DNA of 64,000 nucleotides from Salinibaculum sp. SYNS191 (GCF_037338445.1 NZ_CP147838.1:3534001-3598000), one strand, 5' to 3'. Counted from the stretch's first letter, positions 20,039 through 29,508 are shown. Notes: generated by a model from the letters alone, not told the origin. A program made the numbers and translations.

Positions 20039-20998
20039 TCAGGGCCACAGCCGGCCGACGTACTGGGCGTCGACTGGCTGGCCCGCCCGTTCGACCAGCC
20101 GGTCGACGCGGTCCTCGACGGGCGGGTGCGTCGAGAACAGCCGACGGAGGCTGTCGTCCTGCTCGTCGCCGTGGATGTACAGCAACGACCGCAACCCCCA
20201 GGTCGGGTCCGTCGCCCGCTGTATCTTCGACAGCGCCCGCGCCAGCGCGACGGGCTTGCCGGTGACCTCCGCGGCGCGCTCGTCGGCCCTGAACTCCCGC
20301 CGGCGCGAGTACGCCAGGAAGGCGAGCGTCGCGACGCTCAACAGGACGCCCACCAGCATCTCGACGCCGCGGCGGAGCCGACCCGCCAGTCCGGGTCGCC
20401 TGTCCGTCGGTCGCCCGCGTACCCAGGCCAGCGCCCGGTCTGTGCCGTGCAACACGAGAACGAGCGGGAGCAGGAACAGCGACAGGAGGCCGGCCAGACT
20501 CCGCATCGTGCTGACTGCCAGCGTCTGGAGGAACGTGTCGTAGGTCTCCATGTGCGCGAGTTCGTGCGCGAGAATCCCCTCCAGTTCGTCGATGGTCAAC
20601 AGCCCCAGCAGCGAGCGGTCGACGACGAGGGTCCCGCGCCGGGGGCCACCGAGCGACAGCGCGTTCGGCGCGCCGAGGTCCGCGACCAGCAGCGGCGGCG
20701 GTGTGACGTCCATCTCTCCACAGAGGCGGTCGAGGCGACGGTAGACCTCGGGCGCTCGTGACCGCGGCAGTTCGCGGACGTGCAACCCGCCGAGCAGGCG
20801 GGCCGTTCCGAACCGGTAGCTCAGATAGCCCGCGACGACGGTCAACGCCGCGACGATGCCCAGCGCCGTCAGCAGGTCCGGGGGTTCGGCGAACAGCCAC
20901 GAGAGCAGGAGGTAGCCGCCGATGGCGGCGCTGCCGTAGACGACGAACACCGCGATGCCGACCAGGGCCATCAGCGCCCGCACCCAGAACCTGCGCAT
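20039..20998 (-). CDS. M48-family membrane metalloprotease (HtpX-like)
   Basis: 319 residues. Two N-terminal membrane helices, the zinc motif HELAHME (about residues 158-164), two further hydrophobic segments and the third zinc ligand in RREFRADERAAEVTG are all present. This is the HtpX arrangement, a quality-control protease degrading misfolded membrane proteins, with its active site facing the cytosol. The ATG at 20998 starts just before the first helix; the longer open frame upstream runs through the intergenic and gcvT region. It is divergent from gcvT. Confidence 0.88.
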   Translation of the reverse strand: MRRFWVRALMALVGIAVFVVYGSAAIGGYLLLSWLFAEPPDLLTALGIVAALTVVAGYLSYRFGTARLLGGLHVRELPRSRAPEVYRRLDRLCGEMDVTPPPLLVADLGAPNALSLGGPRRGTLVVDRSLLGLLTIDELEGILAHELAHMETYDTFLQTLAVSTMRSLAGLLSLFLLPLVLVLHGTDRALAWVRGRPTDRRPGLAGRLRRGVEMLVGVLLSVATLAFLAYSRRREFRADERAAEVTGKPVALARALSKIQRATDPTWGLRSLLYIHGDEQDDSLRRLFSTHPPVEDRVDRLVERAGQPVDAQYVGRLWP

Positions 20999-21131
20999 GT
21001 CCGGCGGTACGTCGTGGCGGTCAAAACGAGTACCGGTCAGGTGGCGATTTGATATCGCAACATGGAGTTTAAATCCCTCCTCGGGCTGTGCGTCCCACAG
21101 ACTTAGGACGCCGGCGAGCGACGCTACGGGC

Positions 21132-22220
21132 ATGGACCTCCGGGAACCGCCCCTGCGCGACACACACGACGACGCCGGGGCACAGTTCACCGACTTCGGC
21201 GGCTGGGAGATGCCGGTCGAGTTCGACTCCATCCGCACGGAACACGCCGCCGTCCGAGAGTCGGTCGGGAAGTTCGACGTCTCGCACATGGGCGAGATAG
21301 CTGTCTCCGGCCCCGACGCCACGGCGCTTTTGAACCGGCTGACGACCAACGACGTGGCCGCGCTCGACCCCGGCGAGGCACAGTACGCCGCCATCACCGA
21401 CGCGGACGGCATCATGCTCGACGACACCGTCGTCTACAACCTCCCCGCGGGCGCGGACGCGGAGTACCTGTTCGTGCCCAACGCCGGCCACGACGGTGAG
21501 ATGTACGAGCGCTGGGTGGCCCACCGCGAGGAGTGGGGGCTGGACGCGACCGTCGAGAACCGCACGACGGCGTACGCGATTATTGCCGTCCAGGGGCCGG
21601 ACGCTCCCGACCTGCTCGGCGGGGTGACGGACGTCGACCTCGCCGACATGGCCCGGTTCGACATCTCCGCGGGGGACGTCGCCGGCGTCGACTCCCTCGT
21701 CGCCCGGACGGGCTACACCGGCGAGCACGGCTTCGAACTGCTCTGTCCGTGGGACGACGCCGAGACCGTCTGGTCGGCGCTGGAGTGCCAGCCCTGCGGT
21801 CTCGGTGCCCGGGACACCCTGCGTCTCGAGATGGGGTTCCTGCTCTCCGGGCAGGACTTCCACCCCGAGGACAACCCGCGGACGCCCTACGAGGCGGACA
21901 TCGGGTTCGTCGTGAAACTCGACACCGAGTTCGTCGGCCGCGATGCCCTCGAAGGAATCTCCGTCGAGGGCCACGAGTCGGAACTGGTCGGGCTGACGCT
22001 GGTCGACCGCGGCGTGCCCCGCCACGGCTACGACGTGACGACACCCGACGGCGACCACCTCGGGACGGTGACCAGCGGGACGATGAGTCCGACGCTTGGC
22101 GAGGCCATCGCGCTGGCGTACCTGCCGGTCGAGTACGCCGAACCGGACCGGTCGGTCCGCGTGGTCATCCGCGGCGAACCGAAGAAAGCACGTACCACCG
22201 CGACGCCATTTCTCTCATGA
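21132..22220 (+). CDS. gcvT: Glycine cleavage system aminomethyltransferase (T-protein)
   Basis: 362 residues, the normal length. It transfers the methylene group from aminomethyl-lipoyl-H-protein to tetrahydrofolate, releasing ammonia. Signatures are [13 protein letters not shown] near the N-terminus, [10 protein letters not shown], the folate-site region [13 protein letters not shown] and a C-terminal [19 protein letters not shown]. The stop overlaps the gcvH start (ATGA), so the two genes are coupled. It is divergent from the HtpX gene across 133 bp. Confidence 0.95.
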   Translation: MDLREPPLRDTHDDAGAQFTDFGGWEMPVEFDSIRTEHAAVRESVGKFDVSHMGEIAVSGPDATALLNRLTTNDVAALDPGEAQYAAITDADGIMLDDTVVYNLPAGADAEYLFVPNAGHDGEMYERWVAHREEWGLDATVENRTTAYAIIAVQGPDAPDLLGGVTDVDLADMARFDISAGDVAGVDSLVARTGYTGEHGFELLCPWDDAETVWSALECQPCGLGARDTLRLEMGFLLSGQDFHPEDNPRTPYEADIGFVVKLDTEFVGRDALEGISVEGHESELVGLTLVDRGVPRHGYDVTTPDGDHLGTVTSGTMSPTLGEAIALAYLPVEYAEPDRSVRVVIRGEPKKARTTATPFLS

Positions 22221-22594
22221 GCTTCGAGATTCCCGACGACCTGCGCTACCTGGCCTCTCACGAGTGGGTGCGCCAGCAAGACGGCACGGTCCGCGTCGGC
22301 ATCAGCGACTTCGCACAGGACGAACTCGGCGACGTGGTCTTCGTCGAACTCCCGGACGAGGGCGACGAGTTCGACGCCGAGGAGAGTTTCGGCGTCGTCG
22401 AGTCCATCAAGGCGGTCTCCGATATCTACGCCCCCGTCGGCGGGACCGTCACCGCGACGAACGAGCAATTGCTGGACGAACCGGAGCTCGTCAACGACGA
22501 CCCCTACGGCGAGGGCTGGATGATAGAGCTGGAGACCGACGCCGACCTCGACGACCTGCTATCACCCGACGAGTACCGCGAGCAGATAGCGTAA
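22217..22594 (+). CDS. gcvH: Glycine cleavage system H protein (lipoyl carrier)
   Basis: 125 residues. It carries the aminomethyl group between P, T and L proteins on a lipoyl-lysine. The lipoylation site is the Lys in [14 protein letters not shown] (about residue 63). Other family marks are [10 protein letters not shown] at the N-terminus and [19 protein letters not shown]. The ATG lies inside the gcvT stop. The next intact glycine cleavage genes (gcvPA-gcvPB) are 3.5 kb downstream, past the broken CBS gene. Confidence 0.95.
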   Translation: MSFEIPDDLRYLASHEWVRQQDGTVRVGISDFAQDELGDVVFVELPDEGDEFDAEESFGVVESIKAVSDIYAPVGGTVTATNEQLLDEPELVNDDPYGEGWMIELETDADLDDLLSPDEYREQIA

Positions 22595-22766
22595 GTCGGC
22601 TGTTTTCGTCGGTTTCGCTGAAGAGAAGGGTCACTGCCGTTGCCGTGGGATAAACTCCATTCCGCTATATCGAATCGGTGCGGAGGTCGCGACCGGGGCT
22701 CTCGACGTATCGCGAGTCTGTCCCAGAAACGTATCCCTATTCCTCAGTAGGACTCAGCATACCTCT

Positions 22767-22783
22767 CCTTTCAAAATGAAAGG
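22767..22783. repeat. Palindrome upstream of the disrupted CBS gene
   Basis: CCTTTCA-AAA-TGAAAGG, a perfect 7-bp inverted repeat with a 3-nt centre, 47 nt before the ATG at 22830. This is a typical place for an archaeal regulator upstream of a TATA element. An alternative is a terminator-like hairpin after gcvH, but the stop of gcvH is 170 bp away. Confidence 0.45.
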
Positions 22784-22829
22784 TGTAACAAGCATAACCG
22801 TCCAGCGCTCCTCCAGTAAAGAGTTACAC

Positions 22830-23269
22830 ATGGATATCTCAGAGACTCTTTCGACAAAGTTCACGGAGTTCGACATCGGCACACCGCTCTCGAAGGTCGC
22901 TGGGGCATTCGAGAATCAAGAACTCGACGCCGTCGTCGTAACGGACGGCGACGAGTATCGCGGCGTCGTTAGTCGCCGACAGCTAGCGTCCTCGTCCAAC
23001 CAGCCGTCTGCGAAGGTCGGCTCACAGGTACAGCACGTCCCGACGGTCGACCGCACCGAGGATGTTCGCGAGGTCGCGCGGTTCATGATCGGTAGCGACG
23101 CCAAAACGCTCCCCGTACTCGACGACGGCCGCGTCGTCGGTGTGGTGACTGGCGATGCCGTCCTCGAAGCCGTGCGTCCGTTTCTCGACGCAGCGACCGT
23201 TGACGACGCCTACACGACAGAGCTGATCAGTGCGAGCCCCGAAACCACGATCGGGAAAGCACTCAATCT
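22830..23269 (+). pseudogene. 5' part of a CBS-domain/HPF-like protein gene interrupted by an ISH3-type element
   Basis: Encodes about 147 residues beginning MDISETLSTKFTEFDIG, with two CBS motifs and the start of a third (TTIGKALNL). The frame then runs into the insertion sequence and stops at 23297 after eight foreign residues. The in-frame ATG at 22776 is earlier but lies inside a palindrome, so 22830 is preferred. Removing the element and one copy of the AATCT duplication joins this fragment to 24663-25431 in frame, restoring a protein of 402 residues. The truncated product would carry about one CBS pair and might still fold, but the C-terminal part is lost. Confidence 0.88.
23265..23269. 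repeat. Left target-site duplication (AATCT)
   Basis: AATCT directly precedes the left terminal repeat at 23270 and is repeated at 24658-24662 after the right terminal repeat. Five bases fits the ISH3 family. Confidence 0.85.
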
Positions 23270-23284
23270 CAGTACCTCACAAGG
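23270..23284. repeat. Left terminal inverted repeat of the insertion sequence
   Basis: CAGTACCTCACAAGG; pairs with the right end at 24643-24657 with two mismatches. Confidence 0.85.
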
Positions 23285-23368
23285 TGTCGCCAGCTAACCC
23301 GATCTGAGCTCACCAGTCTGTCCTGATGAGCCGTTAGTAGCGAGCAAGTGACGCTGGGAAAAGAGGGA

Positions 23369-23408
23369 GCTGTCGCTGTCGGCGGCGGTCAGCCGCCGAC
23401 GCGACAGC
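23369..23408. repeat. Long GC-rich hairpin in the IS non-coding end
   Basis: GCTGTCGC, a bulged T, GTCGGCGGC, loop GGTCA, GCCGCCGAC, GCGACAGC: 17 base pairs interrupted by one bulged base. It lies just beyond the stop of the transposase gene. It may terminate the transposase transcript, block read-through from host promoters, or be a structured element used in transposition. Confidence 0.7.
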
Positions 23409-23443
23409 GTCGCCACTCACGTGGAGGCGTGCTCGGTCGGTGA

Positions 23444-24610
23444 CTACCGGTGGAACCGGTCGTCAGGTGGCCGGTTTGCGGGGACGGCCCGACGCGTCGC
23501 GAGGGCCGTCCACGCTGCCCGACACATCATCCTGATGAACTCCGTGAACGGCCACTTCCAGAGGCGACGCCCGCCACGGCGGGGCGTCGCCACAAACTCC
23601 CAGTGCAGATACCGCCACACGTTCTGTAGGAGCAGGCTCACTACGACGTACAACAGCCGTACGACCGGATTCTGCGTTGTGGTCGTCGCAATACTTTGTT
23701 CGGAGAGCCGATAACTGGCCTCGATACCGAAGCGTTTGGCGTAGTGGTATCGGGCTTCACGTGGCGTGTCAATGAACGGCGCGTCAGCGGCGTAGCCGTG
23801 ACGCGCCACCCCGTGTTCGTCGTATCGCCCGTTCTGGTAGGTACAGTCGATATAGACGGGAAACTCGACGGTCCAGCTGTGACCGTCGAGTTTCGCCGTC
23901 AGATCGTGTTGGATGACACGGCTCCATCCTTCCGAGAGGACCTGCTTGATCTTCTTTCCCCACCGGACGATCGGCATCACGTAGGCGTGGTTGTGTACCT
24001 GAAGCAGCGTGAGACACTTGCTATCGTAGAATTCGCGGTCGAGATAGACGGCCTTGACGCTGAGGTCAAGGCCGTCAAGAATTCCGAGAAACGCTGCGAG
24101 GACAGTGCTGGCGGTGTCGCCGTCGACGAGACGGCGCACCGCCAGCGTGTAGCGTTTGTTCTTCACACGCGCGTAGAGTGTCGCGTAGGCGTGGAACGCG
24201 GTGGTTCCACGCTTGGCTTCTGAATGATAGAGGCCGTCTGTCTCGTCTTCGTCACCGTAGTAGGGCCGCAGGTGGAGGTCGGCGACGACCTCCACCTGCT
24301 CGGGAAGGATCTCCAGCACGTCCTTCTGGAGAAGCGCGTTCCCAACTCGTTCAACGGACGCAAGGTCGAATTTCTCGCGGAGATGGTACAGAACCGTGTT
24401 TTTGTGGGGTGAATCGTCACTGGATTCACAGAGTTCGGAGATTGAGGTCCCGTCGGCGCAGGCGCCGACGAGGACCTCGTAGATGTCTTCAGTATCGATT
24501 TCTGCGTTGCTACCGAGGCTGAGCCCTACTTCCTCGTCAAGCTGGTTGACGAGGAAGTTAAGGAGCTGGTCCTCGTGGATTTCACCGTCTGCTTGCTGGG
24601 TATTGGACAC
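23444..24610 (-). CDS. ISH3-family DDE transposase
   Basis: 388 residues, starting at the GTG at 24610 (MSNTQQADGEIHEDQLLNF), which matches the usual start of these transposases. The open frame continues to a TTG at 24634. Acidic catalytic candidates are in VVADLHLRPYYGDEDETD and KAVYLDREFYDSKCL. The conserved end AWTALATRRAVPANRPPDD is complete, so the enzyme looks active. It cuts and joins the element ends. Codon use and GC content are lower than in the host genes around it. Confidence 0.92.
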   Translation of the reverse strand: MSNTQQADGEIHEDQLLNFLVNQLDEEVGLSLGSNAEIDTEDIYEVLVGACADGTSISELCESSDDSPHKNTVLYHLREKFDLASVERVGNALLQKDVLEILPEQVEVVADLHLRPYYGDEDETDGLYHSEAKRGTTAFHAYATLYARVKNKRYTLAVRRLVDGDTASTVLAAFLGILDGLDLSVKAVYLDREFYDSKCLTLLQVHNHAYVMPIVRWGKKIKQVLSEGWSRVIQHDLTAKLDGHSWTVEFPVYIDCTYQNGRYDEHGVARHGYAADAPFIDTPREARYHYAKRFGIEASYRLSEQSIATTTTQNPVVRLLYVVVSLLLQNVWRYLHWEFVATPRRGGRRLWKWPFTEFIRMMCRAAWTALATRRAVPANRPPDDRFHR

Positions 24611-24642
24611 ACCGTCAGCAAGCAGACGTCTCAACTAACCGG

Positions 24643-24657
24643 CTTTGTGAAGTACTG
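24643..24657. repeat. Right terminal inverted repeat of the insertion sequence
   Basis: Reads CAGTACTTCACAAAG on the minus strand from 24657 inward; pairs with 23270-23284. Confidence 0.85.
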
Positions 24658-24662
24658 AATCT
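24658..24662. repeat. Right target-site duplication (AATCT)
   Basis: Second copy of the 5-bp target site, identical to 23265-23269. Confidence 0.85.
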
Positions 24663-25431
24663 GCTTCGAGACGCCGGAATCGCCCATCTCCCGGTCGTCG
24701 ACGGGAAGGACCTCGTGGGAATGCTGAGCCTGTACGACGTCATCGAGTTCACGACGCGGGGCGGCAACAAGAGCCAGGGCGGGTCGTCGAGTGGCTTCGG
24801 TGGTCGCGGCGGCGGTGGACAGAACCGTGGCGGGTTCGGCGCGCGCGAGGGCGACGCCGACCGTATGCTCGATCTTCCGGTACGGAACCTGATGTCCGAC
24901 GCAGTCGCGACGGTCGAGCGGAGCGCACCGCTCGACGCGGTGGTCGAGACGATGTTCGAGCGGGAAATCTCCTCGCTCGTCGTCACGGCCGACGACACCG
25001 AGGAGCCGGTCGGTATCATCACGAAGACGGACGTCATCGAGGCGCTCACCTGGGAGCGCGACGACCGGAACGCCGTGCAGGTGTTCGGGCTCGACCTGCT
25101 GGAGGGCATGGACTACGATGATGTCGCCGCGCTGATCGAGGGCATGACCACGAAATACGGCGAGATGAGCGTCATCAAGGCCAGCATCGAACTCCAGGAG
25201 CACAAGGAACAGAGCCGGGGTGTGCCGCTGGTGCTGGCACGAATCCGGCTGGTCACCGACCGCGGCTACTTCACTGCCGATGGGGAGGGGTACGGTGCCT
25301 CCCACGCCCTCCGTCTCGCGGCGAATGCCGTCGAACGCCAGCTTCTCAAGGGCAAGACCTACGGCCAGTCGAAAAAGCATCCGGATACAGACGAGCAGGA
25401 ACAGCTCTACGGTTGGTGGCTTGGTGGCTGA
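24663..25431 (+). pseudogene. 3' part of the interrupted CBS-domain/HPF-like gene
   Basis: About 255 residues in frame: the end of the third CBS motif (LRDAGIAHLPVVDGKDLVGMLSLYDVIEF), a Gly/Ser/Gln-rich linker, a fourth CBS motif (VRNLMSDAVATVERSAPLDAVVETMF) and a C-terminal domain of about 110 residues. The last domain (SVIKASIELQEHKEQSRG, VTDRGYFTADGEGYGASHALRLAANAVERQL) resembles HPF/RaiA-type ribosome hibernation domains. An internal start at 24715 or 24721 could give a short product. Intact relatives probably sense adenine nucleotides through CBS and bind ribosomes; that role is inference from the domain pair. Confidence 0.85.
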
Positions 25432-25538
25432 ATACACGAAGTCCGGCCCACATCTCGATGGCCTCTCCGTCGCTGGGCATTTTTTCAGTCGCAGGTTCCC
25501 GGGCCAGTAGGCGACCCGCACGTAACCTGAGTCGGGGC

Positions 25539-25967
25539 CTAACTCCGCGTTTGACGGATGAACTCGTCGAGTTCTCTTTCGATGAGTGTCGCAACCCGTT
25601 CACTGTATTGCCAGAGTGCGGCATTGAGTCGCTCTTCGGTCTCGTCGTCGAGTTCGTCAGCCCCCCGAAGGACGGAGTCTTTGGTTATCTGGGGGTGATA
25701 GACGCAGACCACGCCGAGTGAGGTTTTCGAACCAGCGGCCCCAGGCGTGTGGATTCCGTACTGATCGGTTCCCCAGACACCATCGCCACCCTCTCGCTCC
25801 ATCTCGGAGTCGAGCGCGTCGAGCAGTTGTATCTCTTCGGGGGGGAGGATGGGATCGTCACCCTCGAACAGTTCAGCGTACGCCTCCATCCGGGCCTTTT
25901 TCGTCCACTGGTCCAACCGGGAACGCGCCCGAATGACGAGCTGTCGTTCGTCTGGAAGCTCGGTCAT
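25539..25967 (-). CDS. Conserved haloarchaeal protein of unknown function
   Basis: 142 residues, acidic, mainly helical at both ends, with no signal peptide or membrane segment. The middle contains DPILPPEEIQLLDALDSEMEREGGDGVWGTDQYGIHTPGAAG, followed by a beta-like segment VVCVYHPQITKDSVLRG and a long C-terminal helix. It is typical haloarchaeal protein sequence with good coding character, but I cannot name a family. It lies between the broken CBS gene and gcvPA on the opposite strand. Confidence 0.65.
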   Translation of the reverse strand: MTELPDERQLVIRARSRLDQWTKKARMEAYAELFEGDDPILPPEEIQLLDALDSEMEREGGDGVWGTDQYGIHTPGAAGSKTSLGVVCVYHPQITKDSVLRGADELDDETEERLNAALWQYSERVATLIERELDEFIRQTRS

Positions 25968-26147
25968 ACTCCTAGGTGGACGGCTGGGGCAATCAACGTT
26001 CGTGCGGTGGCTCTGCTCAGTGCATGTCCAGGCACGAAGCGGCGAACCGAACGCGAGCGGGGTCTGGCCGGGCGGCGACCCAGACCTGTTCGCGAAACCG
26101 AACGCTGATACTTTCGGCAGGAGTAGAGCCCGCTATCTCACCCCACC

Positions 26148-27482
26148 ATGAGCGATAATCGACGCGGCAGCCCGTATGCGCCGCACACGGCAGAGGACCG
26201 GGGGGCGATGCTCGACGCGCTCGGGGTCGACAGCGAGGCCGCGCTGTTCGACATCCCCGAGCCGGTCGCGTTCGACGGCGAGTTCGGCATCGAAGCGCGG
26301 AGCGAGCAGCGGGTCACCGAGGAGGTCGGCCGCCTGCTCGGCCGCAACGACGACCTCGTGGAGTTTCTGGGCCGCGGGCACTACGACCACTACGTCCCGT
26401 CGCTGGTCGACCACCTGGCCGACCGCCAGGAGTTTCTCACCTCCTACACCCAGTACCAGCCCGAAATCGCCCAGGGCTTCCTGCAGGCCCTGTTCGAGTA
26501 CCAGTCGATGCTGGTCGAACTGACGGGGCTGGACGTGGCGAACTGCTCGGTCTACGACGCCGCGACGGCACTCGGCGAGGCCGCCACGCTCGCCGCGCGG
26601 GTCCGGGCGACCAGCGGGTCTCGCGTGCTCGTCCCCGAGTTGATGCGCGCGGAGAAGCGGTCGGTGCTGGAGAACTACACCGAGGGCGCAGAGTTGACCG
26701 TCGACACCTACCCGATGGACGACGGGAACGTCGACACCGCCGCCCTCGCCGACGCGATGGCCGACGACGCGGTGATGGTCTACGCCGAGACGCCGACGGT
26801 CCGGGGCACCATCGAGGAGCACCTGGACGCGGTCGGTGACCTCGCAGACGACCACGACGCGCTGTTCTGTCTCGGCACCGACCCCGTCGCGCTCGCCCTG
26901 CTGGAACGCCCGGCCGACGTGGGCGCAGACGTGGTCGTCGGCGACGCCGCGACGCTCGGCGTCGGGTCGGCCTACGGCATGGGACTTGGCCTCTTCGTCA
27001 CCCGCGAGGAGTTCCTCCGGCAGGTCCCCGGCCGACTCGTCGGGGCCGGCGAGGACGCGACCGGCCGGCGCGCGTACACGCTGACGCTGCAGACCCGCGA
27101 ACAGCACATCCGCAAGGAGCGCGCGACGAGCAACATCTGCACGAACCAGGCGTGGGTCGCCCTGCGGACCGCGATGCACGTCGCCAGCCTCGGTCCCGAC
27201 GGGCTGGTCGACCTGGCCGAGAACGCGGTGGTCCGCGCCCGCGAGACGGCCGACAGGTTCAACGACGTGCCCGGCGTGCAGGCACCGGCCCACGACCGCC
27301 ACCACTTCCGGGAGTTCGTCGCGCACGTCGACCAGCCGGCGGAGGCAGTCGTCGCGGACCTCGCCGCCGAGGGCTACGCGGTCCACGCCGTCGGCGAACA
27401 CTACATCCAGATTTGCGTGACCGAGACAAACGAGCACGCCGTCGACGGCCTCGTCGCGGCGATGGAGGTGGCGGCGAAATGA
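26148..27482 (+). CDS. gcvPA: Glycine dehydrogenase (decarboxylating) subunit 1
   Basis: 444 residues. N-terminal half of the split P-protein, which forms a heterotetramer with GcvPB to decarboxylate glycine. Family marks are [20 protein letters not shown] at the start, [40 protein letters not shown] and [12 protein letters not shown]. The fold is that of a PLP enzyme, but this subunit lacks the PLP lysine. The stop overlaps the gcvPB start (ATGA), so the two are coupled. No TATA element is obvious in the AT-poor leader. Confidence 0.95.
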   Translation: MSDNRRGSPYAPHTAEDRGAMLDALGVDSEAALFDIPEPVAFDGEFGIEARSEQRVTEEVGRLLGRNDDLVEFLGRGHYDHYVPSLVDHLADRQEFLTSYTQYQPEIAQGFLQALFEYQSMLVELTGLDVANCSVYDAATALGEAATLAARVRATSGSRVLVPELMRAEKRSVLENYTEGAELTVDTYPMDDGNVDTAALADAMADDAVMVYAETPTVRGTIEEHLDAVGDLADDHDALFCLGTDPVALALLERPADVGADVVVGDAATLGVGSAYGMGLGLFVTREEFLRQVPGRLVGAGEDATGRRAYTLTLQTREQHIRKERATSNICTNQAWVALRTAMHVASLGPDGLVDLAENAVVRARETADRFNDVPGVQAPAHDRHHFREFVAHVDQPAEAVVADLAAEGYAVHAVGEHYIQICVTETNEHAVDGLVAAMEVAAK

Positions 27483-28894
27483 ACTACGACCAGGCCCGCT
27501 GGTCGGAGGCCGACCGGTACGAGCCACTGCTCTCCGAGAAGGACACCACGACGGTCGACGTCGAGGACTCGCCGCTGCCCGACGACCTGACGCGGGATTC
27601 GCTCTCCCTGCCGGCGCTGTCGGAACCAGAACTGGCCCGCCACTACACCCGGCTCTCGCAGATGAACTACGGCGTCGAGAGCGGTCCGTTCCCCCTCGGC
27701 TCCTGTACGATGAAGTACAACCCCAAGTTCACGGAGGACCTGGCAGCGCTCCCCGCGGCGGGGGTCCATCCCGACCGCGACGAGCGGACCGTCCAGGGCG
27801 TCCTCGGCGTCATGCACGGCCTGCAGGACTACCTGGCGCGCATCGGCGGGATGGACGCGGTGACGCTGCAACCGCCGGCCGGCGCGGCCGGGGAGTTCGC
27901 CGGCGTCCTCGTCGCCAAGGCCTACCACGAGCACAACGGCGAGGACCGTTCGGAGGTCGTTATCCCCGACAGCGCCCACGGCACGAACTTCGCCAGCGCG
28001 GCGATGGCCGGCTTCGACGTGGTCGAACTGCCGAGCGCGGAAGACGGCCGCGTCAACCTCGATGCCTTGGAGGCTGCGGTCGGTGGGGACACCGCGGCGC
28101 TGATGCTGACCAACCCCAACACCCTCGGGCTGTTCGAGCGCGACATCGAGACCATCGCCGAGATGGTCCACGACGCCGGCGGCCTGCTGTACTACGACGG
28201 CGCGAACCTCAACGCCCTGCTCGGACAGGCCCGCCCCGGCGACATGGGTTTCGACGTCATGCACTACAACGTCCACAAGACGTTCGCGACGCCCCACGGC
28301 GGCGGCGGCCCCGGTGCCGGCCCGGTCGGCGTCGTCTCCGACCTCGCACCCTTCCTGCCCGCGCCCCGGGTCAGGCAGACGGACGAGGGGCACTTCGAGC
28401 GGTTCGACCCCGAGCACACCATCGGCAAGGTCCACGGATTCTCCGGGAACTGGCCGGTCCTGCTGAAGGCCTACGGCTACATCGCCCGCCTGGGCGACGA
28501 GGGGCTGGCCGACGCCGCGGCGACGGCGGTGCTGAACGCGAACTACCTCGCCGAGCAAATCGAGTACGACGTCCCGTTCGGACCGTTCCACCACGAGTTC
28601 GTCGCCAGCGCGGGCGAGCAGGACGCCGCCGACGTGGCGAAGCGGATGCTCGACTACGGCGTCCACCCGCCGACGACGAAGTGGCCGGAAATCGTCGACG
28701 AGGCGCTGATGACTGAACCGACGGAGGTGGAGACGAAGCGCTCGCTGGACCAGCTGGCAGAGGCGTTCGACGCGGTGGCCGGCGAGGACGACGAGACGCT
28801 CGAATCGGCCCCCTCCTCGACCGCCGCCCGGCGCATCGACCAGGTGGCGGCCGCCCGCACGCCCCGGCTCTCGTGGCAGGCGCTCGACGAGTAG
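27479..28894 (+). CDS. gcvPB: Glycine dehydrogenase (decarboxylating) subunit 2
   Basis: 471 residues. PLP-bearing half of the split P-protein. The cofactor lysine is in [24 protein letters not shown] (about residue 265), followed by the Gly-rich loop. Other marks are [36 protein letters not shown] and the conserved HGTNFASA. With GcvT and GcvH upstream and dihydrolipoamide dehydrogenase elsewhere, it would complete the glycine cleavage complex. It starts at the ATG within the gcvPA stop. Confidence 0.95.
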   Translation: MNYDQARWSEADRYEPLLSEKDTTTVDVEDSPLPDDLTRDSLSLPALSEPELARHYTRLSQMNYGVESGPFPLGSCTMKYNPKFTEDLAALPAAGVHPDRDERTVQGVLGVMHGLQDYLARIGGMDAVTLQPPAGAAGEFAGVLVAKAYHEHNGEDRSEVVIPDSAHGTNFASAAMAGFDVVELPSAEDGRVNLDALEAAVGGDTAALMLTNPNTLGLFERDIETIAEMVHDAGGLLYYDGANLNALLGQARPGDMGFDVMHYNVHKTFATPHGGGGPGAGPVGVVSDLAPFLPAPRVRQTDEGHFERFDPEHTIGKVHGFSGNWPVLLKAYGYIARLGDEGLADAAATAVLNANYLAEQIEYDVPFGPFHHEFVASAGEQDAADVAKRMLDYGVHPPTTKWPEIVDEALMTEPTEVETKRSLDQLAEAFDAVAGEDDETLESAPSSTAARRIDQVAAARTPRLSWQALDE

Positions 28895-28943
28895 TCTACG
28901 GGTACCGTTTCGGGGCGCGTGTCTGCGCCGGACCGCGAGTCGT

Positions 28944-29327
28944 CTACTCTCCGACGGCCGTCTCGATGCGGTCGGCGAGGTCGGTGTAGTGCTCGGTCCC
29001 CGCGCCCTTGCGGATGAAGCCGGTGACGCCGGCCGCCTCGGCAGCGGCCGCGGTGTCGGCGTCGTCGGCGGCCGTCAGCAGGAAGAAGGGGAGGTCGCCG
29101 TCGTGGTCCCCGACGGCGTCGTACAGTTCCAGGCCGTCCATCTCGGGCATCCGGTAGTCGCTGACGACGCAGTCGACGTCCTCTGTTCGGATTCTGTCGA
29201 GCGCGGTGTTCGCGCTGGACTCGGGGAGGGCGGTTATCGCGTCGCTCTCGCGCTCCAGGAACGTCACGGTGAGGTCGAGGACGTCCTGGTCCTCGTCGAC
29301 GACGAGCACGCGGATGTCGCTCCCCAT
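28944..29327 (-). CDS. Stand-alone response regulator receiver protein
   Basis: 127 residues forming a single CheY-like receiver domain. VLVVDEDQDVLDL gives the acidic pocket, DCVVSDYRMPEMDG contains the phosphoacceptor Asp, and LLTAADDAD has the switch Thr. The C-terminal FIRKGAGTEHY supplies the invariant Lys. There is no output domain, so it must act through partner proteins. The ATG at 29327 is chosen because it fits the receiver start; the long upstream extension is out of family. It lies 7 bp after the zinc-ribbon gene on the same strand. Confidence 0.88.
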   Translation of the reverse strand: MGSDIRVLVVDEDQDVLDLTVTFLERESDAITALPESSANTALDRIRTEDVDCVVSDYRMPEMDGLELYDAVGDHDGDLPFFLLTAADDADTAAAAEAAGVTGFIRKGAGTEHYTDLADRIETAVGE

Positions 29328-29334
29328 GGCCGCT

Positions 29335-29508
29335 TCAGGCGGCCTCCGCACCCGTGTCGACGGCTCCGTCGATGCGGACGAAACCGTAGTCACACTCCGA
29401 ACAGTGCCACTTCTCCTTTCGCCCGAGGTGCATCTCCGTACTCGCGGCCTTCCAGAAGGTCCGCGTCTCGCCACAGTGCGGACACTCGTGTTCCATCTCT
29501 AGCGCCAT
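29335..29508 (-). CDS. Small putative zinc beta-ribbon protein
   Basis: 57 residues (MALEMEHECPHCGETRTFWK onward) with two Cys-x2-Cys pairs, CPHC and CSEC, about 27 residues apart: a zinc ribbon. It matches a small haloarchaeal family annotated as putative zinc beta-ribbons (DUF7838-like, from memory). The stop is 7 bp before the response regulator start, so the two are probably co-transcribed. It may bind nucleic acid or a protein partner. Confidence 0.75.
   Translation of the reverse strand: MALEMEHECPHCGETRTFWKAASTEMHLGRKEKWHCSECDYGFVRIDGAVDTGAEAA

Larger units (their letters stand above)
23270..24657. mobile_element. ISH3-family insertion sequence, 1388 bp, complete
   Basis: Bounded by imperfect terminal inverted repeats (CAGTACCTCACAAGG at the left, CAGTACTTCACAAAG read inward from the right; 13 of 15 match) and flanked by the 5-bp duplication AATCT. 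It holds one full-length transposase gene on the minus strand and a non-coding left end of about 170 bp with a strong hairpin. Intact ends, intact transposase and a perfect target duplication point to a recent insertion. The length fits ISH3-type elements of haloarchaea (about 1.2-1.5 kb). Confidence 0.92.

Noticed and set aside
21433..22058. Minus-strand frames opposite gcvT
   Set aside because: Antisense to a confident gene and without any protein-family signal.
27401..28666. Large minus-strand frame opposite gcvPB
   Set aside because: Shadow of the certain gcvPB coding sequence; composition and codon bias belong to the opposite strand.
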